A DNA stretch of 7,124 bases from Eggerthellaceae bacterium UBA5906 (GCA_002431805.1 DJEE01000033.1:1-7124); one strand, 5' to 3'; numbered from the stretch's first letter, positions 1 through 5,892 are shown. The notes: generated by a model not told the origin, from the letters alone. Translations and numbers: made by a program.

Positions 1-236
1 ACCTCGTTGCTGCAACGGTTGACGCAGTAGGCGCAATCGTACACGCACACGTTTGTCATGAGCACTTTCAACAGCGATATACACCTGCCATCAGGCGTGA
101 AACTATGACAGCAGCCCGCGCCCATGGCGTTGCCGAGCTCACCTTTTTTCGACGCGCGGGATATGCCGGACGACGTGCAGGCAACGTCATATTTAGCCGC
201 ATCGGCAAGGATGGTGAGCTTTTCTGCAACGTCCAT
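1..236 (-). CDS. Radical SAM protein, putative DNA modification/repair family (UDG-linked), 5' part only
   Basis: This is the N-terminal 78 codons of a gene that runs out of the window; no stop codon is seen. The ATG at 236 has a good ribosome binding site, GGAAGGA five bases upstream. The protein begins MDVAEKLTILADAAKYDVAC, then has a GxLGNAxGxGCCHSFTPDGRCISLLK block (about residues 32-57) and the radical SAM cluster motif CVYDCAYC (C64, C68, C71), followed by VNRCSNE. This pattern matches the N-terminus of the family annotated as putative DNA modification/repair radical SAM protein (TIGR03916, rSAM_link_UDG), which binds a 4Fe-4S cluster and S-adenosylmethionine. Family members are usually about 400 residues and lie next to a uracil-DNA-glycosylase-like partner, which would be to the left of this window. 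The exact reaction is not known to me. A promoter and LexA-like box lie directly upstream. The family assignment is from recalled sequence pattern, not a search. Confidence 0.85.
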   Translation of the reverse strand, partial: MDVAEKLTILADAAKYDVACTSSGISRASKKGELGNAMGAGCCHSFTPDGRCISLLKVLMTNVCVYDCAYCVNRCSNE

Positions 237-279
237 GGCGTTCCTTCCCGCAAACACTTGTACGAAACTTGGTTGCATT

Positions 280-309
280 ACTATAATACGTACGCGTGTT
301 CGTTGTCAA
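280..309 (-). promoter_or_regulatory. Sigma70-type promoter for the UDG-linked radical SAM gene
   Basis: On the minus strand there is a perfect -35 box TTGACA (304-309), an 18-base spacer and a -10 box TATAGT (280-285, one mismatch to TATAAT). An alternative -10, TATTAT (283-288), would give a 15-base spacer. The -10 ends about 44 bases before the ATG at 236, leaving a short leader that contains the ribosome binding site. This implies the leftmost gene can be transcribed independently of the genes upstream. Confidence 0.7.
289..302 (-). promoter_or_regulatory. Candidate LexA (SOS) operator between -35 and -10
   Basis: The minus strand reads CGAACACGCGTACG. The Gram-positive LexA box is CGAAC-N4-GTTCG (Bacillus form CGAACRNRYGTTYC), so this differs at one position in the second half-site, with the central RNRY also fitting. 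It lies wholly in the promoter spacer, where a bound repressor would block RNA polymerase. Control by LexA is inferred from the match, its position and the repair-type annotation of the gene. Confidence 0.45.
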
Positions 310-367
310 GAACATTTGTTTCATCGCGCAAGCAAGTCGCAGCCTCCTGCCGCGCATCACGCAGCCG

Positions 368-1324
368 TTATTGAACGCCCGTCAAATCGAACGCGGGAAT
401 AAAGCTTTCCTTCGCCGCTCCGCCTTGTTGCCAGAAGTAATCCTCAATGCCCAGGGAGTCAGCGTAATCCAGCAACGCCTCGTATTCGTCATCCGGCACG
501 CGCTGCGCAACCTCAGGGCAGCGGGCCAACTGTTTTTGCGCCCACGCATTGCCCTGCGCCGCCGCATCCGCCAAAACCGGCGTGTACTGGTTCATCAGCG
601 ACAACAACACCGACGTGCCGTAGCGCTCCCATACGGTGCGTACCACACGCTTTGAATCCTCAAGCGCGCCAGGCAGCATCAAATGGCGCACCACCACGCC
701 GCGCGTCAAACGCGGCATACCGTCAACCTCATCGCCCTGCGCGTCGCCCGTGCAGCGCACCATCTCGTCAAGCGCCGCAAGCGCAACCTGTGGGTAATCA
801 GGAGCAGCGGAATATCGTTTTGCCAGGTCAGAAGACATATATTTGAAATCTGTGAGGTACACATCAACCGTGCCTGCGTTATCGCGCACAGCCTGCACCG
901 TCTCATACCCCGACGTGTTCCACACAACCGGCAGCACCAACCCGCGTGCGCGTGCAAGCGAAACAGCCGCGCGAGCCTGCGGCGCATAATGCGTTGGCGT
1001 GACGAAATTCACGTTGAGCGCGCCTTGCTTCTGCAGGTCCAAGCACATGTCGGCCACGCGTCCCACCGTTACCTTAACGCCCGCCTTGCCTGCGGCAATC
1101 ACCTGGTTTTGGCAATACACGCACCCAAGCGGGCAATGCGAAAAGAAGATGGTGCCGCTGCCGCGTTGGCCGCTAATGGGCGGTTCCTCCCACATATGCA
1201 ACGCCGCGCGCGCCACCATCAGCCCGGCACCCGCCCCGCATACGCCACGCGCCCCCGCCGCGCGATTCACACCGCACGCCCGGGGGCACAAATGGCAAGA
1301 AGCCAATTCAGATTCGAATTCCAT
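368..1324 (-). CDS. PflX-like radical SAM protein (pyruvate formate-lyase activase family, COG1313 type)
   Basis: A 318-residue radical SAM iron-sulfur protein of the uncharacterised PflX group, related to glycyl-radical-enzyme activases. The cluster motif HCPLGCVYCQNQ (C64, C68, C71) follows GSGTIFFS, as is typical for this group. An N-terminal Cys set (C10, C13, C17, C29; CHLCPRACGVN then RGVCG) suggests a second metal or cluster site. NVNFVTPTHY (104-113), VWNTSGYE (134-141), a D-x-Y-L-T-D-F-K-Y block (154-162) and the C-terminal ESFIPAFDLTGV are family hallmarks. I chose the ATG at 1324 because GAGG (1334-1337) lies nine bases upstream. Earlier in-frame starts (ATG 1339, ATG 1348, TTG 1351) add up to nine residues, and I see no good ribosome binding site before 1348 or 1351. 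No glycyl radical enzyme is in the window, so the substrate is unknown. The gene is preceded by a 177-bp structured leader. Confidence 0.88.
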   Translation of the reverse strand: MEFESELASCHLCPRACGVNRAAGARGVCGAGAGLMVARAALHMWEEPPISGQRGSGTIFFSHCPLGCVYCQNQVIAAGKAGVKVTVGRVADMCLDLQKQGALNVNFVTPTHYAPQARAAVSLARARGLVLPVVWNTSGYETVQAVRDNAGTVDVYLTDFKYMSSDLAKRYSAAPDYPQVALAALDEMVRCTGDAQGDEVDGMPRLTRGVVVRHLMLPGALEDSKRVVRTVWERYGTSVLLSLMNQYTPVLADAAAQGNAWAQKQLARCPEVAQRVPDDEYEALLDYADSLGIEDYFWQQGGAAKESFIPAFDLTGVQ

Positions 1325-1360
1325 AGCCAAAAACCTCATAGGTAGCATCAAAGTCAGTGA

Positions 1361-1460
1361 GGGGCCTTGTGGTGTGTCATATTGCCGCGAAGCGAGCGGG
1401 CATTGGCCTTTGGGCCATGCCCGTGAAGCTGAACGGCAAGACGGCGTGCCACAAGGCCCC
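1361..1460 (+). repeat. 100-nt near-continuous hairpin (long imperfect palindrome) in the intergenic region
   Basis: The ends are a perfect 12-bp inverted repeat (GGGGCCTTGTGG at 1361-1372, CCACAAGGCCCC at 1449-1460). Keeping the same register inward, 1373-1378 pairs with 1443-1448 (four G-U wobbles and two G-C on the plus strand), 1382-1387 TTGCCG pairs with 1434-1439 CGGCAA, and after an internal loop 1397-1403 pairs with 1417-1423 and 1405-1408 with 1413-1416 around a TTTG loop. That is about 36 pairs in one hairpin. The wobbles become A-C mismatches on the minus strand, so a plus-strand RNA, or single-stranded DNA of that sense, folds better. It could be a small palindromic repeat or MITE-like element, a structured RNA, or a leader element of the radical SAM gene. 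I see no target-site duplication and no U-tract. The structure is directly visible; the function is unknown. Confidence 0.75.
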
Positions 1461-1475
1461 GCAACGTCGAGCAGC

Positions 1476-1500
1476 TCCGTTTTGCCGTAGGCAAAACGGA
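1476..1500 (-). terminator. Perfect 11-bp hairpin directly after the dehydrogenase-like gene, possible terminator
   Basis: On the minus strand TCCGTTTTGCC, loop TAC, GGCAAAACGGA begins one base after the stop codon at 1502-1504. The stem is perfect over 11 pairs. The position is right for a transcript end, but the bases that follow (GCTGCTCG) contain no T-tract, so it is not a canonical intrinsic terminator. It may instead protect the 3' end of the mRNA or belong to the structured block at 1361-1460. Confidence 0.45.
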
Positions 1501-1501
1501 A

Positions 1502-2479
1502 TTAGTTATAAGCTGGCCATGCGCCGGTCATGCCATCGTCTTCGATGTACCCCGCCTCACCGAAATCGTCGCCATAATCAGCATCATCGTCGTCATCGTG
1601 GTCATGATGATGATCGCCATATGCCTGTTCGGCACGAGACCAGTCCAAGCCTTCCTTCGCGCACGCTTCCTCTTCGCGATAGACCAACGCAAGCGCTGCC
1701 GGCGACTTGTCGGAACCGCCGATAATGGCCAGCAGCTCAAGCAAACGCTGCGCGGCCTCGGCCTGCGGCAAAATCAGGTCCGCATCGTCGGCCGTGGTAA
1801 GCGCCGCCGTAATCTCAGCCATGAACATCTCGACCGTGTACGTGCCATCGAAGCGGCCATCGGTTACCGCGGACAGCAGCTCGTCGCCAGCTGGCGTGAG
1901 CGCACCGGCGCGCGCACCGGCAATCTCGCCCATATCCGACGACGTGCGCACCGCATGGTACAGCGCGTCGGCCTCAACGGCAGAGATAAGGTGCGACACA
2001 GCCTGCAAGCTATACGCCGCACGCGCCAGCTGGGCAGACCCCGGGCCGCCAGCATCGGTGACGCGGGCAACCAGCAGGTCAAGCACCTCGCGAGCGCGCT
2101 CGATGCAATCCTCTTCGCCGCCTACAAAGCACCCCAGGTTCTCACGTGCGGCGAACGCGTCGGGCAGCGACACGTCCTGCACCACCAGCGGCGCTTCAAC
2201 GGCCACCAAATCGTCAACGCACGCCATGGCGTTCAGCTCGCGCGCAAACGTTGGCGTTGTGCACGACAAATCGATGAGCAGCGTGCCCTTTCGCGCACCC
2301 TGCACAATGCCGTTATCGCCAAAATACGCATCCTCAAGGGCGCTTTGCACGGTGAAGTACGTGATAACCGCATCGGCCGCACCCGCATCGGTAACGCGAT
2401 GCCAACCCGCCGCGCACAAACGGTCGGACACCATGTTGCCAACCGTAGGATGACCTGCATATACGAAAGCCTTCGTCAT
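1502..2479 (-). CDS. Degenerate 3-hydroxyisobutyrate dehydrogenase-like protein with His/Asp-rich tail
   Basis: A 325-residue protein with the layout of the beta-hydroxyacid dehydrogenase family (HIBADH/GarR): an N-terminal Rossmann-like part, LIDLSCTTPTFAREL (68-82) matching the family's LIDMSxxxPxxAREx, FVGGEED (118-124), then the all-helical C-terminal domain. Compared with GarR as I recall it, the GxGxxG loop is GHPTVG (9-14), about 24 residues spanning the second beta strand and cofactor-ribose region are missing after G25, the substrate-binding SGG after the (D/E)AP motif is VVQ (99-101), the catalytic Lys is Arg153, its NN partner is Tyr-Ser, and the second conserved Lys near the C-terminus is Ala. 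It probably lacks ordinary dehydrogenase activity. The tail (288-325) is acidic with HHHDHDDDDD. The ATG is five bases after the upstream stop, and AGGAAGGG inside the upstream gene serves as ribosome binding site, so translation is likely coupled. Confidence 0.8.
   Translation of the reverse strand: MTKAFVYAGHPTVGNMVSDRLCAAGWHRVTDAGAADAVITYFTVQSALEDAYFGDNGIVQGARKGTLLIDLSCTTPTFARELNAMACVDDLVAVEAPLVVQDVSLPDAFAARENLGCFVGGEEDCIERAREVLDLLVARVTDAGGPGSAQLARAAYSLQAVSHLISAVEADALYHAVRTSSDMGEIAGARAGALTPAGDELLSAVTDGRFDGTYTVEMFMAEITAALTTADDADLILPQAEAAQRLLELLAIIGGSDKSPAALALVYREEEACAKEGLDWSRAEQAYGDHHHDHDDDDDADYGDDFGEAGYIEDDGMTGAWPAYN
1583..1612 (-). other. His/Asp cluster and GAT/CAT-type trinucleotide run
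   Basis: Codons 290-299 of the dehydrogenase-like gene encode HHHDHDDDDD, followed by further Asp, Tyr and Glu. At DNA level the plus strand is a run of ATC, GTC, ATG-like triplets, so the tract could vary in length by slippage. Divalent-metal binding by the encoded tail is an inference from composition. Confidence 0.6.
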
Positions 2480-2484
2480 GGGCT

Positions 2485-3420
2485 TTACCCTTCCTTCTTG
2501 ATTTTGCGGGCGATGCGGTCGGCCACCGAAAGGTCCTCGCGCTTATCGCCGCCCCAAAACACCACGGCCAGCATACCCGGCCCCACGTGGCTGCCGATAA
2601 CCGGCCCGATGCTGCTTTCCAAAAACAGCAGGTTGTCGTCGGTTTTCGCCAGAAGCTCCTTCAAGCGCGCCGCGTCCTTCGGGCAATCTGCGTTGCCGAT
2701 GACCACGCAACGCCCCGGCACATGGTCGGTCATGCGACTTGTGCAGTACTCGGCCAGCTGCTTGATGCCCTTCTTGCGCCCGCGTGCCACGCCTGTAAGC
2801 GCCAGCTTGCCGTCGATGTTGATGTTCAGCAGCGGCTTCACATCCAACTTCGCGCCGGCATACGCCACCGAACTGGGGATACGTCCGCCGCGGCGCAGCG
2901 ATTCCAAATCGTCAACCATAAACTCGGCGTCCACGAAATAGCGCGCCTCTTCGGCCCAGGCCGCCAGCTCGCGCGCCGTCATGCCGCCGTCGCGCTGCTT
3001 GAGCGCCTCGTACACCAGCAACGCCTCGGCTATCGATGCCAAATACGTGTCAACCACGTACAGCTCGGCATCGGGATGCTCGGCCAACAACTGGTCGCGC
3101 ACGATGCACGCCGTGTTGAAGCTGCCGGAAAGCCCGCTGGTAAAGCTTAAATACACCGTGGGAACGCCGCTTTCCACAGCTTGCCCGAACACTTCCTGAA
3201 ACTTCGTGATGGGCACCTGCGCCGTAGACGGCTTCGAGCCGCCGCGCATGCCCTCGTAAAAATCATGCGGCGTGACCGAACGGTAAAAGTCGTCGGCGTG
3301 TTCGCCCTGTTCGTCTACGTACGGAAACTCCAGCAGCTGCACGCCTTCGCGATTGACCACTTCGTAAGGCAAATCGCAGCACGAATCGATAATTAAATTG
3401 CACTTTGGATGCGCGTCCAT
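2485..3420 (-). CDS. DegV family protein (fatty-acid-binding, FakB-like), second copy
   Basis: A 311-residue DegV-fold protein; the family binds a fatty acid, and in Firmicutes FakB members present it to the kinase FakA. Visible landmarks are an N-terminal LIIDSCCDLPYE (9-20), KPSTAQV (63-69), SFTSGLSGSF (92-101), LESLRRGGRIP (172-182) and the C-terminal IGSHVGPGMLAVVFWG (275-290). The reading frame is open for another 41 codons upstream, but the ATG at 3420 is preferred: AGAGGAG (3425-3431) lies four bases before it, and the extra residues would overlap the upstream gene's 3' end and look unlike a DegV N-terminus. It follows the other degV gene by 55 bases. The two copies differ at the ligand-loop signature (KPSTAQV against TSSQPS), so they are old paralogues, possibly with different lipid preference. 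No FakA-like kinase gene is in the window. Confidence 0.93.
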   Translation of the reverse strand: MDAHPKCNLIIDSCCDLPYEVVNREGVQLLEFPYVDEQGEHADDFYRSVTPHDFYEGMRGGSKPSTAQVPITKFQEVFGQAVESGVPTVYLSFTSGLSGSFNTACIVRDQLLAEHPDAELYVVDTYLASIAEALLVYEALKQRDGGMTARELAAWAEEARYFVDAEFMVDDLESLRRGGRIPSSVAYAGAKLDVKPLLNINIDGKLALTGVARGRKKGIKQLAEYCTSRMTDHVPGRCVVIGNADCPKDAARLKELLAKTDDNLLFLESSIGPVIGSHVGPGMLAVVFWGGDKREDLSVADRIARKIKKEG

Positions 3421-3436
3421 GCATCTCCTCTCGTTC

Positions 3437-3461
3437 AAGCCGCGCCATGCGGCCGCGGCTT
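3437..3461 (-). other. Hairpin between the two degV genes
   Basis: AAGCCGCG (3437-3444) and CGCGGCTT (3454-3461) form an eight-pair stem with a nine-base loop. On the minus strand it is followed by GAACGAGAGGAG and then the start codon, with no T-tract, so it is a poor terminator. It could tune relative expression of the second degV gene. On the plus strand it is followed by two further T residues, but no plus-strand gene needs a terminator there. Confidence 0.4.
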
Positions 3462-3475
3462 TTCCCGCATTGGTT

Positions 3476-4378
3476 TTATGAAGCGCAGGCCAAACCTGCG
3501 GAAGGTTTCGTAAGCTTGCCGGTGATGGCATGCGCGCACTCATACGCGATACCCACAGCCGGCCCCACGTGCAGCCCCACCACCGGGCTTACCGGCAGCA
3601 CGCTGACCTTGCGGCCAAGCATGGGCTCGATAACGTCGTGCGCCCATTTCACCGCCGGCGTTTTGTCGCCGATGTAGTGCACCACAATGTCGCGCAAGCC
3701 GTGCTCTTCGATGTCGGCCTTCAACGCCGCCACCATCTTATCGAGAGCCTTTTTGCGCGTGCGCACCTTTGCGTACGTTATCGGGGAGCCGTCGCACACG
3801 GTAAGCACCGGGGCCAGCTGAATGAGGTTGCCCAAAAGCGCCGCCGCGCCGCCGATGCGCCCGCCTTTCTGCAAAAACGTAAGCGTTTCGGGCGTGAACA
3901 GAAAGCGCGTGCGGCCGATGGCGTCAAGCGCCGCCTGCGCCACGCCGCGCAAGTCTTCGCCGGCATCGCGCGCCGCCACGGCCTCAAGCACGGGAAACGC
4001 CTCGTCGAAACCGCACGACTGCGAATCCACAAGCTCCCACTGAAAGTCGATGTTGCGCGCGGCAACGGCCCTGATAGCGCGTAGCGCACCGTCATAGGCG
4101 CCCGACAAGCCCGTGGAAATGAAAATGCCGCACACCGAATCGCCCGCGCGCGCGGCATCCTCGAACACATCTTCCAGCAGCTGTTGAGAAGGCTGGCTTG
4201 ACGTGGGAATATCGTCGATCATGTCGTAAATATCGGCGTAGAACGCGTCTAAGTCCATGGTGGCGTCTTCGTATTCCACGCCATCGCGGTTCACGTACAG
4301 CGTAACCACCTGGATGTTCAGCTTCTGCGCCATCTCCGGCGTTATGGATGATACGGAATCGGTGATGATTCTGATCAT
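3476..4378 (-). CDS. DegV family protein (fatty-acid-binding, FakB-like), first copy
   Basis: A 300-residue DegV protein of usual family length. The start MIRIITDSVSSI is the classic DegV opening. TSSQPS (59-64) and STGLSGAYD (88-96) are the family's ligand-contacting loops, LQKGGRIGG (169-177) leads the second domain, and VGLHVGPAVGIAYE (267-280) matches the conserved C-terminal lipid-headgroup region. It is expected to be a cytosolic fatty-acid carrier; the particular ligand cannot be read from the sequence. The ATG at 4378 has an unusual purine-rich site, AGGGGGG, only three bases upstream. The gene starts 56 bases after pncB ends and is followed by a second DegV gene. There is no established link I know of between DegV proteins and nicotinate salvage, so co-transcription with pncB is noted without a functional claim. 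Confidence 0.94.
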   Translation of the reverse strand: MIRIITDSVSSITPEMAQKLNIQVVTLYVNRDGVEYEDATMDLDAFYADIYDMIDDIPTSSQPSQQLLEDVFEDAARAGDSVCGIFISTGLSGAYDGALRAIRAVAARNIDFQWELVDSQSCGFDEAFPVLEAVAARDAGEDLRGVAQAALDAIGRTRFLFTPETLTFLQKGGRIGGAAALLGNLIQLAPVLTVCDGSPITYAKVRTRKKALDKMVAALKADIEEHGLRDIVVHYIGDKTPAVKWAHDVIEPMLGRKVSVLPVSPVVGLHVGPAVGIAYECAHAITGKLTKPSAGLACAS

Positions 4379-4434
4379 GTGCCCCCCTATCGATACGCTC
4401 GCGCGCTGCGCGGCGGTGATTCTTGACCTACACC

Positions 4435-5892
4435 CTACGCGATACCGCGCAGCTTGCCAACAAGCGCCCGGCGGCGCTCACAAAGACCATACTCCAAACC
4501 CACGGGGTACGTATGCGGGTTCAACATGCGCTTTTGGCTTTCGTCCAAGCACGCCAGCCCCTCGCGGCACCGGCGCTGCGCCTCCATGGCGTCTCGGTGC
4601 TGCGCGTCAAGCACCACGCGCCCGCCACGCGCAAGCGGTGCAAGCAGCGTTTCGAAGCGCTTGCCCGACAGGTTTTTCTGGCGAAGGCTGTCAAGCGGGT
4701 CCACGATAACCTCGCGGCCGCTCACACCTGTGTTCACGTCGAACACCATGTCGCCGGCAATGCGACCGTCTTCGTTATAGTAGCGCCGCACGTCAAGCAC
4801 GCCCGGCACGGTAAGCTTCGCCGCCGATTCGCTGATTTTCAGGCGGTCCGTCCAGGCATCCTGCCCCGGCGCGCGCGTGGCGGAAAGCTTGTACACGCCG
4901 CCAAGCGTGGGCTGGTCGAACGCGCACGCAAGCTTCGTGCCCACGCCCCAGCTGGTAACGGGAGCGCCTTCGTCCAAGATGGACTGGATGGTGTACTCGT
5001 CCAGGTCGTTTGACAGCACGATGCCGCAATCGTCAAGCCCGGCCTCGTCAAGCATGCGGCGTGCCATCTTCGCCAGCCACGCAAGGTCGCCCGAGTCGAT
5101 GCGGATGCCCGCCAGGCGCTGCCCGCGCGTTCGCATTTCAAGCCCCACGGTAATGGCGTTGCGAATGCCCTGCTCAACGTTGTAGGTGTCTACCAACAGC
5201 ACGCAGTTGTGCGGGAATTCCTGCGCATACGCACGAAACGCCGTAAGCTCATCGGGAAACGACATCACCCACGAGTGCGCGTGCGTGCCCGACACCGGCA
5301 AGCCATAGCGCTTGCCCGCCAGCACGTTTGAGGTGGAAGCGCAGCCGCCCACCACTGCAGCGCGGCTTGCCCACAGGCCGCCGCCGGCACCCTGTGCGCG
5401 GCGCAGGCCGAACTCGGCAACCGGCGCGCCATGGGCCGCCAAGCATACGCGCGCGGCTTTCGTAGCGATAAGCGTTTGAAAGTTCACGCAGTTCAGCAGC
5501 GCCGTTTCAACAAGCTGGCAGTCCATGATGGGGCCCGTCACGCGCACAAGCGGCTCGTGCGGGAACACGATGGTGCCCTCCACCACGGCGTCGATGTCGA
5601 CACGCAGCTTAAACGTGCGCAAGTACTCCAAAAATTCCGGACGGAACAGCTTGCCGCCGCCAGGCGCGTCAAGACTTGCCAGGTACGCGATGTCGTCGCT
5701 GGTAAACGCGAAGTCTTCGATAAGCTCAGCTAGCTGGTCGAACCCGCACGCAACGGCATAACCGCCGCGGAACGGATAATCGCGGAAGTACGCGTGGAAG
5801 CACGCCTGCGTGGCGCCTTGACCCGTTTCCCAATAGCCTTGCGCCATGGTGAGCTGGTACAGGTCGGTCAGCAACTCGTATTCGTTTCTCAC
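4435..5892 (-). CDS. pncB: Nicotinate phosphoribosyltransferase
   Basis: A 485-residue enzyme that joins nicotinate to PRPP, using ATP, to give nicotinate mononucleotide: the first step of NAD salvage from nicotinate (Preiss-Handler pathway), in the cytosol. The opening NEYELLTDLYQLTMAQGYW is diagnostic of the long-form family. EFGLRRAQG (160-168), SGTHAHSWVMSFP (201-213, with the His expected to be phosphorylated), the VDTYN block (234-238), GIRIDSGDLAWL (262-273), VLSNDLDEY (292-300) and SWGVGTKL (314-321) are all intact, and the C-terminal domain with LRQKNLSGKRFE and NPHTYPVGLE (458-467) is complete. Start is GTG at 5892; AAGGAGG (5905-5911) is a strong site but its 12-base spacing is longer than usual, and I see no better in-frame start. 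A GC-rich hairpin lies just upstream of this site. An active enzyme is expected. Confidence 0.96.
   Translation of the reverse strand: MRNEYELLTDLYQLTMAQGYWETGQGATQACFHAYFRDYPFRGGYAVACGFDQLAELIEDFAFTSDDIAYLASLDAPGGGKLFRPEFLEYLRTFKLRVDIDAVVEGTIVFPHEPLVRVTGPIMDCQLVETALLNCVNFQTLIATKAARVCLAAHGAPVAEFGLRRAQGAGGGLWASRAAVVGGCASTSNVLAGKRYGLPVSGTHAHSWVMSFPDELTAFRAYAQEFPHNCVLLVDTYNVEQGIRNAITVGLEMRTRGQRLAGIRIDSGDLAWLAKMARRMLDEAGLDDCGIVLSNDLDEYTIQSILDEGAPVTSWGVGTKLACAFDQPTLGGVYKLSATRAPGQDAWTDRLKISESAAKLTVPGVLDVRRYYNEDGRIAGDMVFDVNTGVSGREVIVDPLDSLRQKNLSGKRFETLLAPLARGGRVVLDAQHRDAMEAQRRCREGLACLDESQKRMLNPHTYPVGLEYGLCERRRALVGKLRGIA

Larger units (their letters stand above)
237..367. other. Intergenic region between the two radical SAM genes
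   Basis: These 131 bases hold the promoter, the LexA-like box and the ribosome binding site of the leftmost gene. A further dyad, TGTTC-N8-GAACA, is centred on the -35 box. I see no convincing intrinsic terminator after the upstream gene's stop codon at 368-370, so read-through from that gene is possible. A TATAAT on the plus strand (282-287) has only a poor -35 and no plus-strand gene to serve. Confidence 0.6.
1325..1501. other. Structured intergenic region upstream of the PflX-like gene
   Basis: These 177 bases contain the 100-nt hairpin and the 25-nt hairpin, together covering most of the gap. The remainder holds the GAGG ribosome binding site of the PflX-like gene and a 15-base linker. 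I find no convincing sigma70 promoter for the PflX-like gene here, so it may depend on read-through from upstream or on a promoter I do not recognise. Confidence 0.6.

Noticed and set aside
258..287. Plus-strand promoter with a perfect TATAAT at 282-287
   Set aside because: The matching -35 (TTGTAC) fits at only three of six positions, and no plus-strand gene follows. The minus-strand boxes explain the AT-rich core better.
295..315. Dyad TGTTC-N8-GAACA on the minus strand as the main operator
   Set aside because: Its arms are in the opposite order to the LexA consensus and I know no regulator with this spacing; the CGAAC-N4-GTACG box fits a known family better.
683..1345. Plus-strand open frame of 220 codons, His/Arg-rich
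   Set aside because: It lies wholly opposite the PflX-like gene, whose Cys motifs and family landmarks are unambiguous. The composition is typical of a complement frame.
1325..1351. Longer N-terminus for the PflX-like protein starting at TTG 1351, ATG 1348 or ATG 1339
   Set aside because: No good ribosome binding site was found before the 1348 or 1351 starts, while GAGG nine bases before ATG 1324 gives a start close to the first family motif.
1361..1460. Integron attC site, tRNA or CRISPR repeat
   Set aside because: There are no attC-type core sites, no tRNA loop consensus, and only one hairpin unit rather than spaced direct repeats.
1598..2941. Plus-strand open frame of 447 codons, longer than any minus-strand gene here except pncB
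   Set aside because: It crosses two well-supported minus-strand genes and their junction, has no recognisable motif, and is explained by third-position G/C bias on the coding strand.
3421..3543. 41-residue N-terminal extension of the second DegV protein
   Set aside because: It would overlap the first degV gene's 3' end, lacks DegV-like sequence, and the ATG at 3420 has a strong ribosome binding site.
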